Of a DNA stretch of 64,000 nt, positions 10,455 to 22,609 are shown piece by piece. The notes under the pieces were generated by a model, which saw nothing but the letters and a program-made list of their open reading frames with translations, did no database searches and had not been told where the DNA came from. The stretch is from contig CP099841.1 of assembly GCA_030062745.1 (NCBI GenBank), forward strand, positions 25,423,398 through 25,487,397, written 5' to 3'. The stretch is from Capitulum mitella (Eukaryota; Arthropoda; Thecostraca; Pollicipedomorpha; Pollicipedidae). The translations under genes and the position numbers were made by a program. Positions within the stretch are counted from its first letter, which is position 1; the number at the start of each line of letters is the position of its first letter.

Positions 10455-13400
10455 ATCTGGAGACACGTTCCCGCCGGCGAACCGGCGCCCTATCTCGCTG
10501 TACCGTCCGCACGTCGCCGGTGACGCCGGACGGTGCACGACAGCCGCTGTTGGGCCTCCTCAGCGCCGCCGGACCGGGCCTGTCGGCTGGGTGGTCCACA
10601 TCTCAAGGATGCCGCACCGATGCTCTTCTGGAAGCGTTCGCATAGCGTCATCTGGTCAGTACGAGCCTCGAGACTGCCCAGTAGGACGTGCGACCCGCGT
10701 TCATTTCCTGTTACCCGTTCAGCCACTTTTCTGGGACGTCGTGCTTTACATAATCGACAGGACTGTTCACCGTGAGTATTGCACGACTCAAGGAATGCCG
10801 CAAGCTGGTAATGATGTAGAAGAAACTTAATCCCTCTACCATTTCAACGATCGTTCGGAGCCATATGCACTTCAGTTTTATTTTTCTTGAGTGGTGACGT
10901 CAGGAAAAAAAAATTAGGACGCGCGAATGCAAGAATTTAGCTAAATATCAGATGACTCAGTCTCTGTGTGTTACAAGTATTAAGCAAAGAATTTCCGAGG
11001 TTTTTGTAATTTTTGCAATTCCCCTCCTTGCAGACTTGTTTGCATTTACCGTATGCACATATGGCAAAGAAAAGTAATTGAGACTCTCCCTAACGTACAG
11101 TGTGCAGTATCTTCCTCCAATTATGGCTTATTACGACGTCGGAAAAAAAACAACAAGAACTGGTCAGCGACGTGCCTTCACGACCGGTGCCCGCCAATGC
11201 CTCACAGGATACTTAAGTGCTGTTTTCGTGACTGAAGAATGATATTGCCATTATCCCTATCAACTACTTGTTTGGTGCTCATTACATGGCTTGTGGATTC
11301 CAGGTTTCATTCACCGATCCATTTCCAGTGGCATTCGTTACCATCAAATCGCGTCACAGACATAATCCGTCTAGAACGTGCTCACGCTAGGCCTTCCTGC
11401 TGCCGCGTTTTTCGGTGCCGAGGCGGGGGCGGCCGCCGCTCGCGCCGCCGGGCCTGGTCGGAGCGCCACCACCGCCAGCTGACCCGGCCGTGACGTCACA
11501 GCTGACATGACCTGCCCCAGCGGCGGTCCGCTTGTCGCCGGAGGCTATCGATTGCGTCGGCGGCGGTGGTGGCCGGATTCTGCAGTCGGCGGGCGGCGGC
11601 GCCGGGCGGGGTGCCCGCCAGTTAATGTTTTTCGAATGCCCACGGTTATGGTTCACCGGGGAAATTACGGCACGCCTGGCGGCGGCCGAGCTTGCTTGTC
11701 GTCCTCGCGCTGTCGGTATTGGAAATTGGAGAAGAATGAAGTGCACTGGCTGGGCCGGCGAGCGCGCGGCGACGGCCGGCGGCGGCGGCGGCGGCGGCGG
11801 CTGCCGCCCGGGCTGTCTGCCGCCAGATATGATTGAAATGTATCGACCGTGGCCTGTCCGCTCGTCAGCGGCAGCTCAGGAGCGGAGCCTCGCCGTCTCG
11901 GCGGCGGCAACGAGGCCACCGGCGTCAGTCGAGGGCCGTCACCGACTGACGGCGACGACGTCAGCGCCGCGCGGACCGACTGACGGCGGCGTCACTGCAG
12001 CGCGGACTGGCAGCCGGGAGTGCCTGCGGCAAACGCTGGCGAGGCGTCGCTGCCATGCGATATGTTGCTGTTTCGGCGTGATGAGACAGTGTCGTTGCAC
12101 CATTCTCGGCCTCCGTCCGGCCCGGACGAGGACGAGAGGATGTTTGGTTCGTAGCCGGTGTGTCAGACGCCGGCACTGGGCACTCTTGAGGAATGACTAA
12201 CGTTATCGACCTGAGCCAAAAAATCTGACCCTGAGCATGCGGTCGGTCCGAACCGCAGATGGCAGACCCGTTAACGACGTCTGGCGTGGCGTCTGGACAG
12301 AACTACTGCTCGTTTGGACCCTCCGTGCGGCGGGCAGAGCCTCGTTCGACAACAGCGACGCGGAGCGGAAATCCCGCTGCCGAAAAACCGCGACAATGAA
12401 AAATTGTCGCCTTACGGTTGTTTTGGGATAAGATGAACAAAAGGCCATTGTTTCCTTTCGTCATCTTGCACCTGTGTTTCTCGAAGTCTCAAAGTCTTCC
12501 ACATCACTATCTCATTCGAAATCCGCTGATACAAGATTAAATCATTTTTTATCTTTTTGATTTGAAGATAAAACGAAGGTCTCCGCCCTGGGTCGGTGAC
12601 GCTGTAGCAGGTTTTACAACAGCTGAACGGCGGACCGCTGCCATATCTGCCTAGAAAAGCTGTCCACTATGGAGGCATTCGGACTAAACTGAAAACTTTT
12701 GGGCGAAAGTGACAGGCTGCCTGTTGGCGCACCGCAGCACTGGGCCAGTATATCTCCTTTCAATAGTTTCATCTCGCCACCTCGAGCATTTCCAGCGAAA
12801 GTTAGCCCGCCTCCATGAGACAGACAGGAGACGGCGAGACGACCATTGAGCATGGATTCGCCGATGTCCTGCACGATTGACCAGGGTGCGCCAGGCGGTT
12901 CAGGCGCGCGAAGCGCCCCGCCCCAAGCCTGACCACGTCCGGACGTCTGCACGTGCCGCACACGTGGCACCGACTGCCGTGCGGCCGCCGGCTCCCGCGC
13001 GGTGACGGACCGCGGCGCCGGCAGCCCACCACAAGCCTGCCGCCCGGCTGGAGATGGTCCGGCCGCTCTTGTACGGGCGGCCAGCTGACAGGGATGTTTG
13101 GTCGGCGCTACTGCCGCGCCCCCGCCCGCCTGCCGGCGTCGTCTCGGGGCGGGCGCGGCAGCGGCAGGAGCGTCCGCCGCCGGCTCCGTCCAAACTTTGG
13201 CTTCGGGCCGGCTCCAGCAACAAGTACCCGCATTGAGCGAGGCCGGAGGCGCGAAAAGAGCAGCTGTATTGTGTGGAGCACGGCTGGTCGCCATTGTCGA
13301 TTGGCTCGGCCGGCTGGCGTATTTCGTTCCGGTTTTGTTCGTGGTTCGCTGGCTGCAGACAGACGTAGCTGTCGTTACGTTTCAATAATTCGCAAAAAAG

Positions 13401-14324
13401 ATGGAGGAAAGTAATACCGAGGAGTGAAAGACACGTGTCGGGCGCTGCAAAACGGCGCACTTGTATCTGCCGACTTACGATGGTTCCATTGGTTGTACCG
13501 TGCAAATGGCTTGACATCAAGCCGTCCTGACCTGAAATGTTGACCCGAGGCTGAAGGGGGTCGGGGTCGGTGGGGTCCTGACCCCCGCCACAGCGGCTTC
13601 GTCAGACGCGGCCGACCCGACCCCGAGGCCAACCGACCGGTCCGATACTGTCTACATTGTGCACGCGGCGGCACGTGGCCCGGTGAGGCGACGCTCGCAG
13701 CGGCGCCGCGTCACCTTGGCCGACCTGCGCCAGTCCGGGCAGGTCCGAACAGGGCCCGGGCGGCCGGCGGCTGACGAGGCCCTCCCTCCCTCCCATCCCC
13801 TTAGACCCTCAGTGCCTTGGGTGCTGGGGGTCTAACCATCTTGGTCCCATCAATTCCCCGACCAGGAATGACGCGTCCTCTTGGTCTGCGTCCAGCCACG
13901 TCAGGCTTTCATGACAGCTCCAATTTGTGGACAAAAATTGGCCTGATGCTTCATCAGCCTGACGTAGTGTTTTACATTGTGTCGTTTCCATTCGAGTTTC
14001 ACATAAACTGTTCGACAGAAGATCGAAACGTCTCACGAGAGGATAAACATTACCCATTCCCTTCCATTACCACCGTTTTGGGTTTCTCTGCCCAGCGCTG
14101 AAGCTCCAGCTGCGGCCGACTTCAGGTGCCGCCAGCACCGAAGCTATGTCGCTGGCAAGAGTATTCAGCAGGGCACGCTAGGCGCCCTCACGGGAGCCGT
14201 CTGCCGCTTCTCATGACTGGCAGCCGCACAGAGACTCGCGCTGATCTTGGACGACTCCGACCGGTACCCGAAATTCACACCGTGGTCCTCCGGTCCCCTG
14301 ACGTCACGAGCCGACCGCGCCTGC

Positions 14325-14500
14325 CGTCCCTGATCTGACTTGGTCCCCCTCCGGCCGTCCCCGGTCTGACGTAGGCCCCGTCCCTGGTCCCATCTGAGTC
14401 CCATCTTTCCGGCCGTCCCTGGTCTGACCTGGGCCCCTTCCCGGCCATTCCTGGTTCCACCTGGGTCTCTACCCGGCCGTCCCTCGTTCCACCTCAGCGC
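14325..14500. repeat. Degenerate GC-rich minisatellite
   Basis: The motif CCGGCCGTCCCTGGTCTGAC and close relatives recur about four to five times with CTGGGCCCC-like spacers. Units vary in length, so no exact period can be given by eye. Confidence 0.6.
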
Positions 14501-14645
14501 CGGGCGGACTTCGGCAGTTCGACTCGGCTGCATAAAGGCTGACCTTGACCGGGTTTGGCCAGAGGCAAAAAGCACGCCGGTCGCCGCTGCACGCGCACCT
14601 GAGGCTGGGCCTCAGGCGAACACGGTGTCGGCGCGCCGAGCTCCA

Positions 14646-15144
14646 GACAACCGACAGAACTGACGCAGCCGACACGGCCGACATAATTGACACCACTGAC
14701 ACAACTGGCAGGGCTGACGTAACTGACACAACTGACACAGCCGACAGGGCCGACTTAACTGACGCAGCTGACAGTCGACAAGGCCAATTGAACTCATACA
14801 GCGAACACAACCGGCACAACGGACACAAATGATAGAAATGACACGGCAGACACAGCTGACACACCTGGCACGAGCGGCACATTGGAGGGAGGCGGCATAT
14901 TCGGCACAACTGACGCAGCCAACACGACTGGCACGACTGGTACAATCGACACAGCTGGTACAATCAGTACGAGCACAACTGACGCAGCTGATCCAGCCGA
15001 CACAACCAACACAATTGACACACCCAGCATAACTGACGCAGCCGACACTGCCAAAAGAATCGATATAACTGACGCAATCGGTACTGCCAACACAACTGAC
15101 GTAGCCAACAAAGTCGACAAAATTGCCACGATCGACACAACATC
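14646..15144. repeat. 9-bp minisatellite (ACAACTGAC / ACAGCCGAC family)
   Basis: About 500 bp are built of roughly 55 units of nine bases, mostly ACAACTGAC, ACAGCCGAC, GCAGCTGAC and variants. Because nine is a multiple of three, both strands stay open and would encode Thr-Asp-rich or Cys/Val/Ser-rich repeats. That explains the long open frames here without invoking a gene. Confidence 0.85.
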
Positions 15145-15179
15145 GTCCCAACGAGCTACACTGTGTAGTAAAATACGGC

Positions 15180-15365
15180 GTCCGATTGGTTGGTGGGTTG
15201 ACTTCTTAGTTTTTTCGTTTGACTGGTTGGCTGGCGTCTTCGTCCATTGTTCGGTTGGTCGGGTGATTGGTTGACTGGTTGGCATGTTGGCTGGCTAGTT
15301 AGTTAACTGCTTAGTTGATTTATTGGTGTTTTATTCGTTTGTTGATTGATAGGTAGGCTGATGAC
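15180..15365. repeat. Low-complexity TTGGTTGG/TTGACTGG tract
   Basis: The plus strand is a degenerate run of TTGG, TTGA and CTGG words. It directly follows the 9-bp minisatellite and is likely slippage-derived. Confidence 0.65.
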
Positions 15366-15399
15366 TGCCCGTACCCGACGTTTATGCGACGTCCAGTCG

Positions 15400-18300
15400 C
15401 TTTTGTTTCTACTTCATCAAGGCTGCGTGACATGGGTCCCGATGCCGCCGAAACATGCTCTTGCCGCCGTCGAGCGGCGGCCGACGCTACCACTGAGTCA
15501 CACCGATACAGCGCAAAATGTTATCTCGGGCCTGGCCAGAGATACCAAACGCGAGATAACCGGGCATGAGACAGGGAGGGGAAAGGCTATGTGTTTCTGA
15601 TCGTCGCGTTTGCCAGCCTCCCCGGGTTTTATCTGTTATCGTTGCGGTTACTTTTTGGAAAGCAGGCTGTCGGAGACCGGCAGCCGCGCTCCCTGTCACC
15701 TATGCTCGAGGTCCAAAACGTTTCGTTTTAGAGGCTCACGGTGCGAAACAGCGGAATGAAACAAAAGTTTCTACGTCGTCTGGGGTCGCGGGTTGAAGAA
15801 CGTTGGATGATTTGCCACTGTCAAACCGTGGGTTAGAACCAGGATCGTGCCTCGATTTACCCTGTCCGTGGCTCGTGGGATTTTTGTTCTTCGGTCCCTC
15901 CTTTATGGGTAAATCACCTGACGGGATGCGGCCAGTGACGAATGGTGATAACAACAGGCTTGTCCCTGCAGCTTTCCTCGCGCCTGCCCTGTGTAGCCCG
16001 AGGGAAAAGCACCCGGTGTTGACGAGGGATGTAGCGGTTACGGCAAAAAAAAACCAGCTCGACCAGTCACCTCTGTCGACTGGGCTCCGGCAGCCAGGGC
16101 TTCACAGACGCCCCGTCACCGCGGGTCTGAGCTGTCTGTGAAAACCCTGCCGCTGCCGGGCTTTGGCCGCCGGCGCCGCTGCCGGGCCCCCGATCGCGGC
16201 GGCCGGCGTGAATCCCGCTCCGAGCCGCGGGGGGGGGGGGCGGCGACCCACCGGGCCGGCCGCGCCGGACCGGCCGCCGCCACTCACATGGCACGGCCCA
16301 ACCACGACCGGTTCTTATTCATGCACAGCGAGGCCTTGGCGCGGCGGGCGCGCTCACGGGAGGCGGCCGTCATCGACGGCACGCATTTTTCTGTCCGTGC
16401 CGGGCCGAGCCGGGCCGGGCCGGGCCGGGGCGGGCTGGGTCGGGCCGGTCGGGCCGGTGCGGAGGCCGCACCGCTGCGCCCGCCGCCGGCCGGGCCGGGC
16501 GGGGTCGGCCGAACACCGCGCCGCATAAGGTCCGTCACGAGCGCGGCCGCGCGCTGACATTTGCTGGCCGCTCGGGGCAGTCCCGGCCGGTCACGTGCCG
16601 CCTACTGCGCCGTGACCGGCGGCGGCGGCCGGCGGCCCGAGGCGCGGCCGCCGGCCGGCGCCCGTCTCCGCCCGGCCGGCTGGTGCGGAGCCGGCCGCCG
16701 GCAGTTACGGGGCGGCTGTTTATAATATCCGCCGCGGCCGGTCCGGACGGGCCCGCGGGCCGGCGGCCGCCCTCGAGCGGCCGCGCGGCCGCCGCCGCCA
16801 GGCGGGGCGGCCGGCGGCCGGCGATCTGCTGAGGCGGCTGCCCGGCAGCATTACTGGAATCGAGTTGCCGTGTCGGCGGCCGGCCGGCCGGCGGCCGCCG
16901 TGACGGATCGAGTGGCGTCCTCCGTCGGAGCGCGACCGGCGCCGGACGAGCCGCCAAATCGCCGGCCGTTTATTTATTTTCACCGGCCGTGTGTCCGGCG
17001 ACCTTGGCCGGACCGCAGCGCGGCCTGCACGTGGCCCGGCGACCGGCCGCTGCCGCAGCGCGGCTCCCGGTCCGCGGACACGGCGGCCAGGCCGGCGACA
17101 CTCGGGCGGCACGCGGATTCGCTTTGGCGACCCGTAGACTACTCCCTCTGACCTCTAAGGAAGCTCTTTGGCCACTGACGGACACTTCTGGCTACCGGTG
17201 AACACACCGGACAGCCTTGGACATCACAGATGTCTATCTGCCTCCAGTTGTCCTGAGGATATCCTGCGTGATCAGCAGATTAACCCGCACGAAGGACAGC
17301 AGTGTCATGTATTTCTGAACTTCCAACAATGCGGCAGTGGTAGCATGTCTGGGGCGTGTTAGCAGATGGATTTTGGGGGCGTTCTAGCGCAACGAAACTT
17401 ACAAGAAGCAAATGAACATTTGTTTTTTGTGCTTCAAAAATAGCACCGCCTGTGTTAGTTCCAATCACTCCAGTGAAACCAAACTCTGAAAAGTTGTGCC
17501 TAAGCAGGAGCGGCGCTTGGCATCGAGAAAGAGTAAACGAGTCAAAAACGTTTCAATAACCGCTTGCAATCAATGACATTTTGTTCCGATACGTTTCACT
17601 TACACTTCCTGGGTTTTTACAGCGTCGCCATCACCAATGTTTTCATGTAAAAGGCCACCCACGGCAACCTTTTAAACGTGGAACACCCACAGGTGCACCA
17701 GTTGTAAAGCACTATAATCCGTCGGCCAATTTACTGGTCATTTACTTCTACGGAAGGAAGGGTTTGTCTGCAACGTATAAAACTTTCCAAACCATCCAGC
17801 CGTGTGACTGGCCTACCTTGCCGAAAAATCACCTGTCTAGTTTGCCTCAGGGCTACATTGTCAGTGGGTCGCCGAAAAAAAAGACTCCTACAGTCCATCA
17901 AGTTCATATGACACAGCCAACAAAGATTTCAGAGCCTAAAGTACATGTGCATGCGACATTTTTGCCATTGTGTTTTGGCAGATTTCGTCAGCTGTTTGAG
18001 CGATTTTAATGTACTATGCATGTGTCTGTTAATCATTTCAAAATTATGGACATTTCAGCACTTCAATGGCCCAATCTATGAACTAGATTCTTAAAGATAA
18101 AATCGTTTAGTGAAAACTAATGAGAACAGATCATGCGAAAACAGTGAGGAATTTTCATTATGTAGCTTGTTACAAACTAGACACGAAACTGCCTGCATTC
18201 GATATGGGGCAAAAGGGCAACATAATTGTTTTCTTAGATACTTAGGTGAACAGTATGTATCAGAGTTTCTCTCCCATTGCATGGGTTCTCGCCGAACACC

Positions 18301-21130
18301 GAGCGCGTAAAAAAAATGTGAAGAAATTTTGTCTGGGTTCTGTATCACTAAAAAGCAAACTTTCAAAAGGCAGACAATATTAGCATTGCCTTCCGTTCAA
18401 AGTAGGCAGTGTAGGCAAAGTAGGCACGAAGCATTGCCCGTGGTTGCATATAATGCATAAAACGTCGGGTTGATTTCGGGAAGCATGAAGAATGCATGAA
18501 GAAGTCTGTTCAGTCTGGAGGAATCCGGTCTGAATCGCCTTTGTGATACCATCTTCCCATAGCCTATAGGTTCGAATTTCCGTTCCGTGTGTCTGTACTC
18601 CAAGGCATTAGCAGCCTGCGCGATGCACTAACATGATAACAGGGTCTGTGGAATCTTTGTATAAGTGAATCACACTCGATTCTGATTTGGGACGTTCCAC
18701 TTCAGCAGTTTCGCCGTTTTTCTCATGCAGTTGCTCACGCCCACCCTTCCGCTATAGGAGTGCGTGAGCATGTTTGCATCTACGCGTGTCTTTTCCGAAT
18801 ACTGTGGACCTGAGCGGCGTCGGCTGGCCTCCCCCCCCTCCCCGCCCTCTGACCACCTCTGCTGGCCTTACTCTCCCTCTGCCCACCGCTGACAACGATT
18901 CGGCGCCGGACTCCTGAAGCGGGGATAAAAAAGCCATCCGGACGGCGATGAGAGCTCGTAACTGAAAATTGGGTGTCGCCATTACGTCTGGCGAAGATGG
19001 GAGCCGACCGGAGCCGCACGAGGCCTGGGCCGCAGCTCAGCTGCGTGTCGGGGCCTGGGATCCCGGCCGCCAGTCGAGATCTCGGATCTCAGCTGGGCCG
19101 GGGCCTCGGATCGCAGTAAATCCAGGGACCGCAGGTCCGGCTGACGGAGCCCCCGGATCTGGCACCCGTGTCGTGCTCCCTTGACTGCAGCCATGCTGGG
19201 TCATCACGTCTGCGTTTCTTTTCCTGCCTAGTTTTAGCCAGCGCATTCATAGCAAACGGTGGTCGGGAGCGCAGATATGATCTTTGGTGAGTTGGCGGTT
19301 GCTGGCTTCAGACTTGTAAATGTTCTCTGTCCCTGTTATATAATAACGTGTTCTGGGTCCGGAACTTCTTTATTTCCTCGGAGCTGCCTGAAGACAACTA
19401 TAAATGTCAGGATGGTTGAGTGAGTGGAGAATGGATGAGAGGTAGCTGTGTGAAATTTGAAAACTTTATAAAATTTTATTGTATCCATTTTTAGTTCACA
19501 TCCTTGATGAGGACAGTTCACCACGGTGGACAACAGTCGTTCATAAAAGGTGCAGCCGCAAACGCATTTTATCCAGGTCTTTAAAATATCTGTTAGTGCT
19601 GTTTTAATTTCTTCCTCTCGTAGGCATAAATAAAGCTGATCTCTTCTGCGTAAGGTATGGAATATGAAGTCCTCGGCCAAGAAATTTCTACTTAAACTGT
19701 CGTCAAGGACGCAGTTTTATTTGCAAATGTTGGCCAATGAAGTGATCATTAAGGGAGTCTTATCGTACACGGCACCCGGTGACCGTGTGCCAGTGTGCCC
19801 TTGACCTCAGGTAACTTACTAAGCCTGTTAAAGAAAAACAGTTGGATTAGGATCGTCCCGGGCCGAACCAGAATGACATGTGGTTTTGTTATGGGTCTGG
19901 TCAACGTAAAGCCCATGAATGCCCTTTAAACTACACCTTTTTGTGTTGCCTTTTGCGTATACGCTGCGTTAGGCCAAAGACCTGACTGCTTCTATTTCGG
20001 ACACGGGCCGGCGTGTTCCTAAGCCTTTTTGCACCAAAAATAGCCGCAGTGCCTGGAACGGGAAGGGTGCCGTTTGACCTGGGCGTTCAAATTAATGGCT
20101 CAGACCGGGGCGGACATTCGGGGCCGTTTCGCGCGGCGCCTGGTCTTGACACTGACGGCCCCCCGCCGCGAGGGGCGGCCGGTTCACCTGGCGTAATCCT
20201 CCCCTGTCCGACCCAATCGCGCGAGGCTCCCGACCGCCCCCTCCCCCTTCCCCGCCAGATCACGGAACCCCGGCCCCCTCCCCAGGCCTGGCGACACCGC
20301 AGTTTCCCATCGAATAATCTGGTTACTTCCTCCGTGGCGTCCGGCTATATTTAGCCGCGCCAGACGAGGGGTGGGGAGGCCGGGAGAAGGGGTTGCCCCT
20401 GACCCACGGGCCGATGGAATGCTGGCTGCCGTGTCAGCAGGTGGTACCCTCGCCCGTCCGCCGCCGGCCAGTACGGCGCTGTGCGTTGGCAACTCTGGGC
20501 GAGCATCTCCGTCGCAGAGGACCATTCCCAGCCTCACAGATGCGCACGAACAGTGACGTCACGGTGCCTCGATTTTGTCGTGCGCCATGGGTATTTCCTC
20601 GTGTGTACGTCAGGCCGTAGACCGTACGCGATGGAATGACAGACAAACGTGCTCCGCATTGTTGAGAGCCGCAAATCGTCGCATTACTTTCAGTTTCTTG
20701 TTATGGACAACGTCTTTTTGCTTATCCGTTAACCAAAACCAACTTATACATTGTCCTCGTTGTGTGGCACTATATTCAATAGCACAAGCGGGCAATGGTG
20801 AAACGTGTAGTGGTGCCTAAAAACTGGAAATACGTTCAGTCAGTTGATCTGTGCAACGAGTCAATAGTCAGAGTCAGATCGCGCTCTTGAATTTTTCAGA
20901 GGTTAAGACAATACTGAGAAGCACACAAAATACCTGTAATATATTTGTATCTAAAACAATCCTATCTGGGCAATAAGGGTGCTTGTCACTGGCGTGTTCG
21001 TCGTAAGCCATACCTGAAACCAAGGCGCTCTTGAAAACCATGTCTCATCATGCCAAGTGGCCTGTTTCAAGAGATTGCTCAAAGCCAGTGATATGTTTTT
21101 ATTGCTATAAAAATAGCCAAACTTCGTTAT
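15400..21130. other. Intron block without recognisable genes
   Basis: 16.1-17.1 kb is an extremely CpG-rich island; 17.2-18.8 and 19.2-21.1 kb are AT-richer. An open frame at 17581-18009 (142 codons) and one at 19336-19680 on the minus strand have no clear domain. The latter overlaps a retroelement-like GATGAGGACAGTTCACCACG segment. One palindromic CRE lies at 20553-20562. Confidence 0.55.
16401..16459. repeat. GGGCC-type pentanucleotide-like tract
   Basis: Repeated CCGGG/GGGCC words with a purine/pyrimidine strand bias make several G triplets in close succession on the plus strand, so four-stranded G structures are possible. Confidence 0.55.
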
Positions 21131-21134
21131 GTTT

Positions 21135-21155
21135 GTAGAAACTTGGGTTTGCATA

Positions 21156-21196
<41 letters not shown>

Positions 21197-21205
21197 ATAT
21201 ATAAT
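21135..21205. repeat. (AT)n microsatellite
   Basis: Alternating TA with a few TG and TATG interruptions occupies most of this interval. Confidence 0.9.
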
Positions 21206-21457
21206 ATTCTCACTATTTTTGCAGAAGTTTTCAGTTTATCCAAGTGTTATTGAACGCAAGGGAGTAACGCGCAGTGTTATAAGCTTCTTTCCTGCCTGCT
21301 CGATGTTCCGTATTATGTTTCTGTTTCTGGTAAAGAAAATATTAATTCTCCAGTATTCATAAAACTGCATTTTGATTTCCCTGGCATTTCGGATCTACCT
21401 GATCCATTACCGTCCATCAAAAGTACCGTTTTTGTCATATCTCTGTCTGAATTAAAA

Positions 21458-21520
21458 TACAATACAATATAATACAATATAAAGACATTGTACAATACAA
21501 TATACAGCACAATGCAAAAA
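21458..21520. repeat. AATAC/ACAAT low-complexity repeat
   Basis: The words AATACAATATAATACAATAT and TACAATACAATATACAGCAC make an irregular pentamer-like array. Confidence 0.7.
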
Positions 21521-21679
21521 TACCAAATGCAGTCACAATCAAAACACTATCACTCAGAAGATATTTCAGCAGTTACACTACAAACGGGACACATGATTAG
21601 GACGACACTTTTCACACTATGGCACGGCTGCTCACGTTAATGTCACCGTCACCCGAAACAGTTCCAGAATGATACATGA

Positions 21680-22500
21680 ACAAAGTTGCTTGTTCAGAGC
21701 AGGCTGCTTCTCACGCATGAAGGCGGCTTCAGTGGTAGGTCATATGATGGGAAGTCTTCTTTTGTCATTGACTCGTTTGAGTATCTTGGTGTTCTGTGTC
21801 AGATCCTCGCGGGTCAGTTGTCGTTGGTGCATTTGGAGCATGTGTTGGCTTGATGTTCCGTCTTGCGGATGCATCGTGAGGCGACGTGACAGGTTCGTGG
21901 TTGTATGTATACATCTCCATGTATGTATCAATGTAATCTCCAGTGCGACGGAGCTGGCAGTCTTCGTATGGGCATTGGAACTGGTAGACTACACTGGTAC
22001 TATTCAGAGGGTTCGTTGACTTGAGAGATGTTGCTTCTCATGATGAGAACGTCCATCTTGGCGTTTCGGTAATAGATGGTCAGGCTAAATTTGGCGTTGG
22101 CCTCCGTGCAGTGGACATTGGTAGTGATGATTTGGCGCAATACTCTTTCGTCGATTCCGTTGGGATGGTGACATTTGATTTTTGTAGTAGTTACGTCGTG
22201 GTGTTGCTGTTGTCTTCGGTGGAGGTGTTGATGTTGACAGATCTGGTTTTTAACTTCAGAGTCTTCATCGGTGTTGGTGTAGCCGTTGTTCCTGAGAATT
22301 CGCTTGCAGCGTTGCAGTTCTTGTTGTGTGGAGGTCCAGTCGGAACAGTAATTGAGAACTCTACCGATGAACGAGTGGATGACACTGCTCCGGTATCGCT
22401 GAGGGCACCCACTTGCTCCATTCATGCATCGACCTTGATTTGTGGGCTTGCGGTACACCTTGGTCTTCAGTGCTCCATTTTCTCCGTGAAATATCAAAGT
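21680..22500 (-). mobile_element. Penelope-like retroelement, broken 3' portion
   Basis: On the minus strand the region shows GALKTKVYRKPT near 22470, typical of the downstream part of a Penelope-like reverse transcriptase. It continues through SFIGRVLNYC and a linker with DERVLRQII. Towards 21990-21690 come VVYQFQCPYEDC, LSRRLTMH and LTREDLTQNTKILKR, the expected wording of a GIY-YIG endonuclease domain. Order and orientation fit one element. The upstream two thirds are absent, so it is 5'-truncated, and the frame is broken in at least two places. AT microsatellites lie on both sides. It is an old, inactive copy inside the FOXO intron. Confidence 0.7.
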
Positions 22501-22557
22501 TCTAAAGCTTATAACGACTTATCAAGCCGCGGTACACCCTTGCCTTCAATCAGACTT

Positions 22558-22566
22558 GCATATGTG

Positions 22567-22601
<35 letters not shown>

Positions 22602-22602
22602 T
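22558..22602. repeat. (TA)n microsatellite
   Basis: A near-perfect run of alternating TA with short ATGTG and AAAT interruptions at its left edge. Confidence 0.88.
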
Positions 22603-22609
22603 TTTGTGT

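Larger units (their letters stand above)
2936..14095. other. Intron block without recognisable genes
   Basis: GC-rich stretches (3.0-4.5, 7.5-8.0, 11.4-13.8 kb) alternate with AT-richer ones (6.2-7.3, 8.2-10.1, 10.8-11.3 kb). The many open frames of 60-220 codons overlap each other on both strands, have Arg/Pro/Ala/Gly-rich composition and show no domain. Items of note are six CRE motifs (3711, 6091, 10446, 10895, 11491 and, just past the block, 14299), two core-promoter-like clusters (4492-4570, 6069-6145), TGTTTAC-type forkhead motifs at 5885 and 9705, and a hairpin at 9631-9659. Confidence 0.6.

Noticed and set aside
17581-18009. Plus-strand frame of 142 codons in AT-balanced sequence
   Set aside because: Composition is less biased than others, but no domain, splice context or repeat of known type could be recognised.
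19336-19680. Minus-strand frame of 114 codons with several cysteines
   Set aside because: It overlaps a retroelement-end-like motif and an AT-rich stretch; no domain seen.
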